This document shows positions 11,251-21,838 of a DNA stretch of 64,000 bases, piece by piece (position 1 is the first letter of the stretch; each line of letters begins with the position of its first letter). Source of the stretch: Branchinecta lynchi. Taxonomy: Eukaryota > Arthropoda > Branchiopoda > Anostraca > Branchinectidae. The position numbers and the translations under genes are program-made. Under the pieces are notes generated by a model that did no database searches, was not told where the DNA came from, and was given only the letters and a program-made list of their open reading frames with translations. Where the stretch lies: positions 20,354,030 through 20,418,029 of the forward strand of contig JAKZAP010000016.1 of assembly GCA_023053575.1 (NCBI GenBank), written 5' to 3'.

Positions 11251-13130
11251 AGGGTAACAAGTTTAAGTAGTTATTCCGAAAGCACTTGCAACACTCTATA
11301 TGATCAAGAACAAATAAGATCCAGAACCTCCATCTCCCTATCTCTGTAATATGACAATGCGGAGTCGAATTGATTTCCGATACCATGCCCATGCAAACGG
11401 TCTGGAGGATAGGAGCTACACGTATATCACAGTTCGTTACCTCAAAAACAACTATATCGCAGTAAGTCCCGGAGAAGAAATTTAGAGATGTGACCCGCTG
11501 CTGAGCGGGTCAACAGGCCTGCTGCACTTTTTTCTTTGATATGCGCAGAGGCTTATAGTGAAGTAGAGTAGGAGACGGGCATCAACTCGGAGCTCAGCAA
11601 GTACCTCTAGGTCAGCTCAATACTCTATATGACTAAGTCCAAAACATGCCAGTGATCCTCAGGAAGAAGGAGCTAGCGCGCCAGTACGACTCGAACTCAA
11701 CGACTCAAATCCTGTGTCAATCAATGACGCGATATTTGGGTGCGGCTGTGACACCACTTCTGCTTTTCTTCCGCTCGCTACCCAGAGAGGCCGGAGATTT
11801 TGCATCGGCAAGGAGTGATAGTCATCAAGAGTATTCTGTCAGGGTGTCCATAGTCCCTGCATGGGGCCAAGGACGGAGGTTCTTGATACAAGTCCGAAAC
11901 ACACCAGTCAACCTCGGAAAGAACGAGAAACGTCACCCAAACGAATCCTCAAAACTGATTCAAACCATATGTATAAACCAACAACGTTTGTTCTGAGCCT
12001 CGTTTTTGGCTCCTGGCTTGGCTGGGCACACGGTGATTTTTCTTCGGCACGACACGAATCAAGAGCAGAGCAAAGTAACTCTAGGGAGTAATTCGAAGAC
12101 CAATCCTTCCCACGCATCAAAAATGGGCTTCCGTCGCAGCGCCCGCCCAGCTCGCTTTGTTCGCTGCGTGCAGTGGCGGACGTAGAAATTCTAGCCGGCG
12201 CTCGTTGACGATTGGTCACAGCAAACTAACTTTGCTCTGTGATTGGTTGAATTTCGGTAGGGATGTTCGAATCCGCTAGTGGAGCTAGTGATTCTGCGAC
12301 TTGACTGTGTGTCACTTTTTCGAAGTTCGTGCATTACTTCTTAGAGTTATTTTGCTCTGATCAAGAGTATATCTAGATCCCCACAAGCAAAGTTGTTGGT
12401 GTCACCCAGGAATCGGTGCGACCGTTAGGTCAGTTTCGCTCCGGAATTTTGCGGTTTCACCCAGAAATCGGTGCGACCGTTAGATCAGGGCGCGACTTGG
12501 AAGCATCCCGGATGTGCTACCTCAAAATAGATCTGAACTATACAGAGTCAGACAAAAAGAAAAGTGAAAAATATTCAGCTAATATCTGAACAAAAAGCAA
12601 AAAAAAAATATAGCTAAATACTTAGTTTTGTCGCCTTCTTTCAATAATTTGTTGTCAGGTGCTCACAGAATTTCCGCATTCTTCCAAGCCTTCCTCGCCG
12701 CACGCGCCATCAATGAATCATGGCCAAGTTTTCTGTCTTGGACCCAACTATCAAAATCGAAGAAATAAGTGAACAGATTTTGTCACCATCCAGCCGCCTT
12801 CCTACCCACTGCCCAAGGCGCCAGATCAGTCAGTGTTTATCATTTTTTATCCATTTATTTATCTTTTATGTTGTTGTATCCAGGCTACTGTGTAAATGCC
12901 GTTGTGTATTTCTTGTTACGCATTTAAGGTAAGGTAAGGTAAAATTTTATGTCTCTTTTTTGTATATATCTACTGCGCAAGTGCTTAATTACTAGGCTGC
13001 ACGTAACAAAGTCTTCCATTCATTAATTTCAAATAAGAAAAGGTGTGACTACTGAGCTATTCTACGGTCTTCGACCCTCTGAACAAATAATAAGCCGATA
13101 CATTTGCGTGTGTTGGCTGAGTTTCAATTT
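11251..13130. other. Intergenic or intronic, no gene recognised
   Basis: Two 20-30-bp motifs (AGAAATCGGTGCGACCGTTA and CAGGAATCGGTGCGACCGTT) are duplicated near 12405-12485. ORFs at 11646-11996 and 11908-12219 overlap in opposite strands without any recognisable domain. The region may include sequence downstream of the minus-strand exon at 13186-13458. Confidence 0.4.
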
Positions 13131-13152
13131 CTTTTTTTATTTATTTATTATT
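13131..13152 (-). terminator. Polyadenylation signal cluster for the 13186-13458 exon
   Basis: The minus strand reads AATAATAAATAAATAAAA shortly after the stop codon, giving two or three overlapping AATAAA hexamers. Confidence 0.45.
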
Positions 13153-13185
13153 ACACTTGGCGTTAAAATTTTAGCTTGTCACCGA

Positions 13186-13458
13186 TTAGCTTGTTAGCTT
13201 GTCAATTAAACCCACAGCAGAAGTTACAATGTCTGCGCATTTTCCAATCAGTTTTGTTCGGAGTGGCTTACCCGAGGGCTTACCTTCCGCTGAAGAGGCT
13301 GCATCCCCTTTCCTTTCCTTGAAACCACCTGGTTTTGTCGCTTCTTCCTGGAACTGTGTGCCCTTTTCTGCGTTGCTGCTCTCGCCATCTATCCCGTCTG
13401 TAGCTTTTCTGAGATCTTCGGCTAGGTGGTGAGGATCTTGCAGTTGCTGCTGTGTTGC
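13186..13458 (-). CDS. Probable last exon of an unidentified host gene
   Basis: On the minus strand a good acceptor (pyrimidine-poor but clear TTTTGCAG) ends at 13459. It is followed by 90 codons open to a TAA stop at 13186, in phase 0. The peptide starts ATQQQLQDPHHLAED, is hydrophilic and charged, and ends in a hydrophobic segment CADIVTSAVGLIDKLTS. Overlapping AATAAA signals lie 30-50 bp downstream (about 13133-13150), fitting a 3' untranslated end. Codon content is far less AT-rich than the surroundings. The gene is not recognised; its upstream exons could include 18804-19118 on the same strand. Alternative: an old retrocopy fragment. Confidence 0.5.
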   Translation of the reverse strand, partial: ATQQQLQDPHHLAEDLRKATDGIDGESSNAEKGTQFQEEATKPGGFKERKGDAASSAEGKPSGKPLRTKLIGKCADIVTSAVGLIDKLTS

Positions 13459-14142
13459 CTGCAAAATATTCCTCTCAAGAGCCAGTGATCTTCATCGGAA
13501 ACACAAGTCCATGACTAGTGCACAATTTTCCAAAACCGCTCGATAAAATAACCAAAAATGACTGGAAAACGAGGAAGATAGCTACGATGTTCGTCGGACC
13601 AGGAGGTTCGTATGTTCCTGCGAGAGCCTGACTGGGACCATTGCCAAAAAAAAACAAATATCGCTGACGAGCATCGTAGCTGATAAACATTCCTTTAGAC
13701 CAAGCGGACTGCGAATCATAGCTGATAGTGCAAAACGGATACGTCAGCTGAATTTTATTAGAGCTACATTTCGACCCTTCTTCACGCTCAAAGCCGCTCA
13801 AGTTCAACAAATCAACAAGTTTTCCCACAAGTTCGTTTTTCCAACTTGAGCAGTTTTGAGCCCGAAGAAGACCCTTGCCAAGAAGGGCCAAAATATGGCT
13901 CTAATAAAATTCTGCTGACGCATCCGTTTGCACTGTCAAATATCGTAGCTGACTTTTCCGTTTTGAGCTATTGTTGTATATATTTCCCAGTCAGCTTGGG
14001 CTCGAGGAGTATTTATTGTTCAATAAGTTCTTATCCATGAAACCAAGAATTCGGATGTTCCTAGCCATCTAAATGTGTGTGTGTATATTCTTTGTCACCC
14101 GTTACCATTTAAACTGAACAAGAACGGAGTAAATATAAGAAC
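13459..14142. other. Intron-like or intergenic repeat sequence
   Basis: It contains a dispersed motif, CTTGCCAAGAAGGGCC followed by AAATATGGCTCTAATAAAAT (13873-13912), which recurs at about 26337-26360 and 61707-61750. The ORFs at 13475-13891 and 13846-14040 lie in this repeat and are not considered genes. Confidence 0.4.
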
Positions 14143-15114
14143 AGGACCAAAGGTTTCGATGGGATCCCAAAAATCTAATATTTGATCCAGACAATTGGGT
14201 CTTGTCTTCGATAGATCCAGTCTTCGCCAGGCTAATCACGAGAGAGAACAAAGTTCAGATACACTGACCGAAACTTTCTGCTTTACTTCTGCCAAATTTC
14301 CGGTTTCAGCCCATTCAGCCAGAACTATTTGTCCAATAAAAAAAGAAAATTTAGAAACGAATTCAGCGTATATCCTTATTCCTATGTTAGTATTATGTTA
14401 GTTGTGTATATATAAGTTTGTCAATAAAAAGAACTTGAACTTGAACTATAAAGAACATCTATTCAACTTCAAATAAAAATTAAATTATAACGAAAAATCC
14501 GGTTACAACCAGATTCCGGACAAATTATATGTCCGGGTAAAAAAATTTTTGCCATATATAGGCTCATCATCTCTTTTTACTCCGAAGCTTTCACATAATC
14601 AACTTCAAATAAAACTTTTAATTTCAAAAAATTTTCCGGTTTGGCCGGATTCCGGGCGAAATAGTTGTCCGGGTAGATAATGCTTTTCACAAAAGTGTTC
14701 AGTGTGTCTTCTTACCCCCGAATCGAACATATAATCAACTTCAGATGAAACTTTTACTTTTAACCAACTTTCCGGTTTTAGCCGGATTTTGGACGAACTA
14801 CTTGTCCGTCGAAAAAAATGGTCTTCACTATCGTCTTCAGCATTTCTTCTTACTCCATAATCGACAATGGCTTTAGCTGTTTAAAAATATTTTGTTTGCC
14901 CCTTAATCTGAACCCCTTCTCTCACCCCTAAACGTATAGCTACATAGCCCATCTCCGAAATTGAGCTTACCCTTGACCCAAAGAGTCCTCACACCAAGTT
15001 TCTTCAAATTATCTCATTCCCTTCGAGGGTTATCGTGCTCACAGACAGACGGACAGACGGACAACTTTTGCGATGTCATAGGTATCCCTCCACCTACGTT
15101 TTGGAACCCCAAAA
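14143..15114 (+). mobile_element. Repeat family C, copy
   Basis: It starts ACCAAAGGTTTCGATGGGAT with CCCAAAAATCTAATATTTGA, has internal degenerate repeats of about 150 bp around CCGGATTCCGG, a CAGACGGA tract at about 15043-15062, and ends near GTTTTGGAACCCCAAAAAG. No protein is encoded. Confidence 0.7.
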
Positions 15115-15186
15115 AGTAAAAAATAAATGAACGAAAAGACAATTAGCGATCAATTTCTGAATATATACAACACTACAAATTATAAA

Positions 15187-15213
15187 AAAAATTACCCCCC
15201 CCCCCCCCCCCCC
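15187..15213. repeat. Long C homopolymer
   Basis: About 22-25 consecutive C residues, one of the longest of many G/C runs in the window. Confidence 0.95.
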
Positions 15214-15265
15214 GAATATTGTAGGCCAGTCAGTAAAAAAACATAGGCACGAATTTTCGTAAAAA

Positions 15266-16704
15266 CAGTCGATTTTTGGGATCCCAAAACGTAAGTGGAG
15301 GGATCTATGACATCCAAAAGTTGTCCGTCTGTCTGTGAGCACGATAATTCTCGAAGGCAATGAGATATTTTGATGAAACCTAGTTGGAAGATCCTTAATT
15401 TGGGGCAAAGGAAAGGTCGAGTTCGCTCTGTTGCTCTACATTTACGGGTGAGGGAAGGGGATTAAGGTTTTTCACGATTATGAAAACCATGTTCTCACCG
15501 GAAAGTGAAATAAAAAAATTCTTTCCAAAATAAGTTCACACTAAATCAAGACCTGCATTTCTTATGACACCCGAAATTCTTGTGACATCGTCCAAGAAGC
15601 GCCTTCAACAAAAAGAGCTTCTTTTTCAATTCGATTTTTTGCGCCGACTATTTGGAATTTTGCTACCGTTAGATATCCGGAATTTGAATAACCTTATTTC
15701 CTTCAAGCGAGCAGCGAAAGGTCATTACAGGAAAATTGTTTAGTGTTATCCTCCTTTGGACCCCTCCCCTGTTTTTTTTTGTTATTGTTTGTTTTCTTTC
15801 TTTCTCGTTCCTTGTCTACCTTAATTTCTCTTTTTTTCATGTAAAATTGAAACCACTGGTTATTTTTTTTCGTCTCTTTCCTTTTTCTTTATATAGAGTA
15901 TTCAGTAAGCTGATACTGTTTGTTGTTTAATTTATATCGGTTATTTCCCTGCCATAGCCAAGCACTCCTTTTGTGCTTTCCTGGCAGGAATGTTAATTGT
16001 GTATTTTTTTTGTTTTAATATGTTCCAATGAAACTGAAACTGAAACCGGGGAAAGTTTGTTAAAAGTAAAAGTTTTATTTGAAGTTGTTTAGACGTTCGA
16101 TTTAGGGGTAAGAAGACATGCTGAACACTCGTGTGAAAACCACTTCCTACCCGGACAATTAGTTCGCCCGGAATCCGGCCAAAACCGGAAAACTGTTAAA
16201 TGTTAAAAGTTTTATTTGTAGTTGATTAGATATCGGATTTAGGGGTAAGAAGAGATGCTGAATCCGTGTATGACAATCATTCTTTACCCGGACATATAGC
16301 TTGCCCGGAATCCATCTGGAACCGGGGAATTTGTTATAACTTCAATTTTTACTTGAAGTTGATTAGATGTTCGGTATAGGAGAAAGAAGATACGATGAGT
16401 TCGTTTTTTAGCTTTCTTTTTTCGCCGGACAAGTAGTTCCGGAATTCGGCCGAAACCGGGAAATTGGCAGAAGTAAGGTCAAAACAGATATGACATATAG
16501 GCGTAAACACACATGCTGAATCCATATCTGTAACTTGGTTTTCTCAGATGAATAGCTATCTGGCCAGTGATCTATTTTTGAATTTTAATAGTAAAAATGT
16601 GCAAGGAGTCTGGCGAAGACTGGATCTGGCGAAGACAAGACCCAATTGTCCGGATCAAATACTGAATTGTTGGGATCCCATCGAAACCTTTGGTCTTGTT
16701 TTCT
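15266..16704 (-). mobile_element. Repeat family C, inverted copy
   Basis: Reading on the minus strand it begins with AAGGTTTCGATGGGATCCCA (near 16700) and ends in TTTTGGGATCCCAAAAATCG (near 15268). Terminal parts match the other copies; the middle, about 15480-16060, is different and includes a T-rich stretch. Confidence 0.65.
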
Positions 16705-17697
16705 TGGAAACAGTCGATTTTCTTAGAACAGTCGGTTTCTCGTAAGAATAGTAAGATTTTTTCTTAAAAATCGTAGTAACGTGTAGTCGTCATTTGGAAC
16801 TGCGCTGGGGCGGGCTATTGCGTTAGCGAATTCCTGTTAGTACAAATGACGCTCACCTTAAGTTTCTGTAACTTCGCACAGTTTCCAGCATGTGATGCTG
16901 TGTTTCTTGGCTATGTTTCCGACTGGTATGGCTGTTGAGCCGTGCTGGAAACTGCCATATATTTTGAGGTAGTCACTTCCCACAACCAAGCCCTTCAAAC
17001 AACCCCTGAGCTGGCTGGCAGATACGACTAGGCTTCTTCAGACTTCAAGGCTCGCAAGATATCGCATTTTTTTTTTGTGCGACGAAAAGCTAAAATGGGC
17101 GGCAGGGGCGCCGGTAGGCACCATGTCACCCCCCCCCCTCGAGTTTTGGCTAGCGACGCCTCTGGTCCAGAGTGGCATGATCAGAAAGTATTTTCAGAAC
17201 CGAAAATATAGCGACCAGACTCGAGACTCCTCGTTAGTCGTCGATAATTTCCACAACGGAGCCAGATTTAGAGGTAGAGTAGCGCCACAGTGGTGTATAG
17301 CTTAGATGGCAAACTACGGTACAAGCGGAACTTGTTCGTCACGATGGAAGCGTAAGCGACTCGAAGAGCGTGTTCCACTCCGTTCCAACCTCACCAAAAG
17401 TTACTAGGCTGACCGTTCCAACCCTCCTGAATTAGTAACTAATAGTAACTATTTGCTTCCCATGCTCGGGAGCATAGTACGCGTGGTAACGACGCATATC
17501 TGTAACGTGATTGGTCCGATTCGCCCGTGGCAAGATATTCTGCTGAAAATAGAAAAATTGTTCCAGCCTTGAAGGCAAAAAGACTCATGCGTAGTAATTA
17601 CGGCAAGTAGCGGGGAACACGCTCGAAGTTTCTTCTCTTCCTTTTGCAATGGTCCTTGAAATACAACATTTCTGCTTACAGCAAATCCTCTCTTTAT
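16705..17697. other. Intergenic with repeat fragments
   Basis: It contains a truncated inverted family D end (CTAGCGACGCCTCTG at 17149-17163). A segment at 17360-17640 is related in inverse orientation to 7730-7930. No supported gene. Confidence 0.45.
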
Positions 17698-17705
17698 ATC
17701 GTCAC

Positions 17706-18046
17706 CAGAGGCGCTACTAGCCAAAACGTTTGGGGGGGGGGGGAGGCATTTATCGACTGGCTGGTAATTTTTACTGAATTTTTCTGCAGAAAAACCACTA
17801 TTTTCAAGAATAAAAATGACATTTTTGAAAAAATCGAATGATTTTCCGAATCCACTAATTTTCGGAAAAACCGACTTGACGAAAAATCGACCAATTTTCA
17901 GAAAACCCAACTGTTTTCATGAAAAAAAAAATCAACTGTTTTCAAGAAAAATCGCGCGCTTCGCGCAGACTCAGGTGTTTTTTACCGCTTGCCGATGGCT
18001 TTGGGGGGGGGGGCGTCCCCCCCCCCACCCAGTCGTGACACCTCTG
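17706..18046 (+). mobile_element. Complete hAT-type MITE (family D) with 8-bp target duplication
   Basis: The element starts CAGAGGCGCTACTAGCC and ends TCGTGACACCTCTG, short imperfect inverted ends of the CAGAGGYG type. It is flanked by an exact 8-bp direct repeat, ATCGTCAC, at 17698-17705 and 18047-18054. Eight-bp duplications with CAG-type ends are the signature of hAT transposons. It has G runs near both ends and AT-rich foldback-like sequence inside, and no transposase, so it is non-autonomous. ORFs 17644-17841 and 17816-18085 are not genes. Confidence 0.88.
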
Positions 18047-18054
18047 ATCGTCAC

Positions 18055-18585
18055 ATCAGCAACATTATCGTTTGGGATTGACTAAAAAGAGGCACGGAAC
18101 GGGAAGACGTTGTGCAGGAGGCACGCGTAATAAAAGGAAATTAGCTAGTAGTAGAAGTAGACAAGTAAGTGAGAGTTCGTAACTTCAGAGCCTAAAAGAA
18201 GGTACGTTTGAACATAGTTCCTGCCCCCTCACTCTGAAGCCTGAAATGACCCATTTGTTGCTCGTGCCTCGTTTTAGTACTCGTGCCTCCTACACTATCT
18301 TGTGCCGTGCCTCTTTTTAGTCGATCCCTTTTCGTTTCACGAATGAGACATACACGCTGCATGTCCTTCAGGTTGCTATTCACAGGCGTCTAACCACTTC
18401 GCTCACCATCTCGACGTGGTTCGGCGTCACCACGATTCTCAATTTCCTTGCATGAGCATGACCAATCAACTTTGAAAAATTGGCAATGTAAAATCAATCA
18501 GTGTTTATTATCAGCATGCAGATTCATTCTACATATTTAATTACTCTAAATTTGTCTCCATTTTGTTTGACCCACGATTACTATT
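18055..18585. other. Intergenic, internal inverted motif
   Basis: Segments around GGCACGGAACGGGAAGACG and GAGGCACGCGTAATAAAAGG (18090-18140) are partly repeated in inverse form at 18255-18330 (CGTGCCTCCTACAC, CCGTGCCTCTTTTTAGTC), suggesting a degenerate foldback element. No gene. Confidence 0.4.
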
Positions 18586-18776
18586 AAGTCCCGTTCACAA
18601 AAATGCCTACCAAGCATAGATGCCAGCACAAGTCGTAGCCAGGCACCGAGTTCTAGAGCCTGGAACTCCGCGCCTGGCCCGAAATCTGTGCCTAGGCATG
18701 GGTGTGAACGTTGATGCTAGGCACGTGCCTAGACATCTGTGCTTGGCTAGGCATGGGTGTGAACGGGGCTTTAGGG
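18585..18776. mobile_element. MITE with CCCGTTCAC inverted ends
   Basis: Left end AAGTCCCGTTCACAAAAATG and right end CATGGGTGTGAACGGGGCTT are inverted repeats of about 14 bp with extended similarity. The interior is made of degenerate TGCCTAGGCA-like motifs. It lies between TTA and TA, compatible with a TA or TTA target duplication. About 190 bp, non-coding. Confidence 0.7.
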
Positions 18777-18803
18777 TACTGATTAAAAGTCTGAATGACC
18801 AAC

Positions 18804-19118
18804 CTGTGTGTTTTTTCTGAAACTTAGTGCACCAGCTTCCTTCAAGCTCTCATCCTCGTCGTTGATATCCCAGTTTGAAAACCGATCAACATCATCACCT
18901 TCTTCCTGCTCGGTAGCTGGATCTGCTGCTCTAATTTCTGGTTCTTCTTGTTCTTCTGTGTAGCTTTCCGGTTCAACAGAGAAATACTCCCAGTTGGCAT
19001 AGTGTTCGATTTCCGCGTCACTTTCTGGAAAGGGTTTTGATTCGTCTCTTTCTAGGGGGCTGATGGGGGGTAGCTCTAGTTTGAAGGGTGTGGATTTCTC
19101 GGTGTTTATTTTTCTTGT
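18804..19118 (-). CDS. Probable internal exon of a host gene, acidic protein
   Basis: On the minus strand a pyrimidine-rich acceptor (TATACTTTCTTGCAG) ends at 19119. The exon of 315 bp is open throughout and is followed by CACAG/GTTGGT as donor at 18803. Start and end are both phase 0 (105 codons). The peptide is strongly acidic and proline/glutamate rich, with segments SESDAEIEHYANWEYF-like (actual start of that stretch PESDAEIEHYANWEYF) and DVDRFSNWDINDEDESL. Two tryptophan-containing acidic boxes, HYANWEYF and RFSNWDIN, look like an internal repeat. No domain family is recognised. It lies 120 bp from the LINE RT on the other strand. Confidence 0.55.
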
Positions 19119-19199
19119 CTGCAAGAAAGTATAAAGTGTCAGCACTGTAACTCAATATTTCGGTTAGGCAAATTTTTCCTTAAAAAAACGCGAACTATT

Positions 19200-20812
19200 T
19201 TGTTCTGCCAAAAGTTTTCGAAAAAAGTATCTTTCTAATGTTGCGTCATTGGCCTCCCAGGTGGGATTATGGCGATCATCCCGGTGAGATACCTATTCGG
19301 TTCGTGGTACACTGCGCAAACGAGCTGGCAACACCACTGACAGCGGTTTTCAATCAATCTCTGATAGAAGGTGTTTTCCCGAAGCACTTCAAACTGGCAT
19401 ATATTACTCCGATCCCCAAAAAGAAAAACGCTACATCTGTAAAGGATCTGAGACCCATCTCAAAAACTTCGGTATTCTCCAAAGTTTTTGAGCAATTTAT
19501 TTATGACTGGCTTTACAGTGACATCAAGGATAAGCTTGACCCGAGGCAATACGGGTTTCGCCCAGGTTGTAGTACAATACACTATTTGGTAAAATTCTTG
19601 CATGACATTCTCAGGCACCTTGAAGAAGAAGGAACATTTGTGGACACAATCATTGCCGACTTTGTTAAAGCGTTTGACTATTTGGACCATAACATCGTCG
19701 TGACGCAAGCCACCGAAATGGGAGCCAGACAGATCGTCACTCGAATGTTAGCAGAGTTTCTTACAAACAGAACACAGTGCGTAAAGCTAAGTCACGGCGA
19801 AACGTCGTTACTACTTGACATAACGTGTGGCGCAGCGCAGGGTAGCAAAATCGGACCATTAGCCTTCATAATGGTAATCAACAAATTGCTAGCTGAGTTC
19901 ATGCACCGATACAAATATGCTGATGACCTTAATGCCGCCTTACTCAGATCACTGGGGGACCCACCGGGTGTGAACCCCGTGAAAAATCTCTTGGCAGATA
20001 TTAATTCTCAGGCAATGGAAGCCAAGCTCACGCTTAGCCTGGAGAAGTCAGTCATCTTCCGAGTCAGCTTTCTGAAGCGAGAAATTCCCGAAGTTGGAGA
20101 AGTTGGGCTAACAATTGCCAAATCTGTTAAAGTGTTGGGGGTGTTCTTTGACAACGACATGCGATGGACTACACATATGGCCTATCTTTATAAAATTGCC
20201 AATCAAGCACTTCGGTCTTTCACTCTCCTGAGACGGTTTGGATTTCACAAGAAAAATCTCCTTATATGCTACCTGACATACGTCCGTCCACTACTCGAAT
20301 ATGGATGCCCGGTATGGAATGCTGGGATCACTCAAGAACAAAGCGACCGACTCGAAGTGTTTCAAAAGAGAGCCTGCAAAATAATTCTTGGATCAAATCA
20401 CATCGACTACAAAAATAGCCTAACAACACTTCAGTTGGTCACTTTGTCCGAAAGACGCCACCAGTTGGTAATGAACTTCGGGATGACGTGCCTAGCAAGT
20501 GAGCAGCACCGCGATATTTTACCTGCTTTCATTGCTCCAAGAACTGACAACCCAGCTACCCGGACATCCCAAAAAAACGCAGGGAAACAAAAACTAATTG
20601 CCCCACCAACTCACTCATCGGACAGATACCTTAACTCATTTGTGCCATACTTTATCAAATTTTATAATCAGCTACAGTGACATTTTGTAAATGCATCATT
20701 TAATTGTATATATAATTCGAGTGTATAAATTTGTTGACAATCCTACGCTATTTTTTGTGAAAACATAAATATTAAGGAAAATAAACATTGATTGATTGAT
20801 TGATTGATCAGG
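19200..20812 (+). mobile_element. 5'-truncated non-LTR retrotransposon (LINE)
   Basis: The element carries only the reverse transcriptase part of ORF2 and about 130 bp of 3' UTR, ending in a short ATTG microsatellite (20787-20810) of the type that terminates CR1/L2-like LINEs. No endonuclease domain lies upstream, so it is truncated at the 5' end, as is usual for LINE insertions. The exact left border is uncertain. Confidence 0.75.
19238..20680 (+). CDS. LINE reverse transcriptase fragment (ORF2p C-terminal part)
   Basis: 480 codons, uninterrupted. RT motifs appear in order: TPIPKKKNATSVKDLRPIS (finger region), QYGFRPGCST, IADFVKAFDYLDH (motif A, first catalytic Asp), CGAAQGSKIGPLAF (motif B) and KYADDLN (motif C, YADD with both Asp). 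Downstream come the thumb-like LGVFFDNDMRWTTHM and RPLLEYGCPVWNAGITQEQ, typical of CR1/L2/Jockey-type LINEs. Motif A has Val where Ser is usual. The endonuclease and ORF1 are absent. The intact frame suggests a young insertion; family placement is inference. It would reverse transcribe its own RNA at the target site if full length. Confidence 0.85.
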   Translation: MLRHWPPRWDYGDHPGEIPIRFVVHCANELATPLTAVFNQSLIEGVFPKHFKLAYITPIPKKKNATSVKDLRPISKTSVFSKVFEQFIYDWLYSDIKDKLDPRQYGFRPGCSTIHYLVKFLHDILRHLEEEGTFVDTIIADFVKAFDYLDHNIVVTQATEMGARQIVTRMLAEFLTNRTQCVKLSHGETSLLLDITCGAAQGSKIGPLAFIMVINKLLAEFMHRYKYADDLNAALLRSLGDPPGVNPVKNLLADINSQAMEAKLTLSLEKSVIFRVSFLKREIPEVGEVGLTIAKSVKVLGVFFDNDMRWTTHMAYLYKIANQALRSFTLLRRFGFHKKNLLICYLTYVRPLLEYGCPVWNAGITQEQSDRLEVFQKRACKIILGSNHIDYKNSLTTLQLVTLSERRHQLVMNFGMTCLASEQHRDILPAFIAPRTDNPATRTSQKNAGKQKLIAPPTHSSDRYLNSFVPYFIKFYNQLQ

Positions 20813-21838
20813 AAAGCTCCGCTAGGTCCGCGGGCTGTTCTTGCAACTTCAGACTCAATTCGCTTCGCTTCCCCTAATGCTCCAGCAAATCGTCTTAGCA
20901 CATCTGAAAGTACCTTAACTCACGACCGCCGGAATTCCGGACACCCCCATACAACTCCCCCCCCCCCCAGTACCTGAATCCGGTCCGATTCTGCCACCGA
21001 TGCACCTAGGACTTGTGCCTCTACTTCCCACCAAGTTTCATCCTAATCGCTCACTCTATGCGTGTCACAAGATCCCCCCCCCCCCACGGTCCTGAACTGA
21101 AATGGGACATCTGAGGCATGAGGTCTTTCAAGATATCAAGTTTCATGAAGACCCGAAAACCCGTTCGAAAGTTAAGCATGCCACTAATTCCCACATTCCG
21201 CCGTCTCCCCCTCCCCCCACGATAGTCAGATCGGGCAAGTGACTGTTTCTACGTTAATCTGGTCGGGTCCCTGATTTGCCTGCCAAGTTTTGTCGTCCTA
21301 GTCCACCTGAAAGTACATTAACTACAGATCGCCGGAATTCCGGGACCCCCCTCCAACTCCCCCCACACTGTCCGAATCCGATCTGGTTCTATCAGTGATG
21401 TATCTAGACCTTGTACTTGTTCTTCCCATTAATTTTCATCCCGATCGCTCCACTCTGAGAGTTTCCACGATTTCCGGTCCCCCTCCGATTCCCCCCCCCC
21501 CCAGACTTATCGGATCCGCTCGACTTGAAATGAGACATCTGAGACATGAGGTCTTTCCAGATATCAAGTTTCATGAAGATCCGATCACCCGTTCGAAAGG
21601 TATGCATGCCCCTATTTACTGGATTCCGCCACCTCCCCCTCCCCCCACGATGGTAAGATCGGGCAAGTGACTATTTCCAAGCTAATTTGGTCGGGTCCTT
21701 AATATGCCCTACAAGTTTCATCGTCCTAGGAAGTAGGACGATGAAACTTCTGGAAGTAGCCTACCCTAACTCAAGAAGAGTGGACCGACCGACCGAAAAG
21801 TGATCGGTATATGGCACTTGAGCGAAGCTGCAAGTGCA
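20813..21838 (+). mobile_element. Repeat family B, 5'-truncated copy
   Basis: It contains the B-type blocks CCAAGTTTCATCCTAATCGC, TCAAGTTTCATGAAGACCCG and CCTGCCAAGTTTTGTCGTCC. It ends in GTATATGGCACTTGAGCGAA and CTGCAAGTGC, the B terminal hairpin. Family C starts directly after it. Confidence 0.7.

Noticed and set aside
11646..12219. Opposing ORFs of about 100-116 codons
   Set aside because: Low-complexity charged translations, mutually overlapping; no recognisable protein and no repeat evidence.
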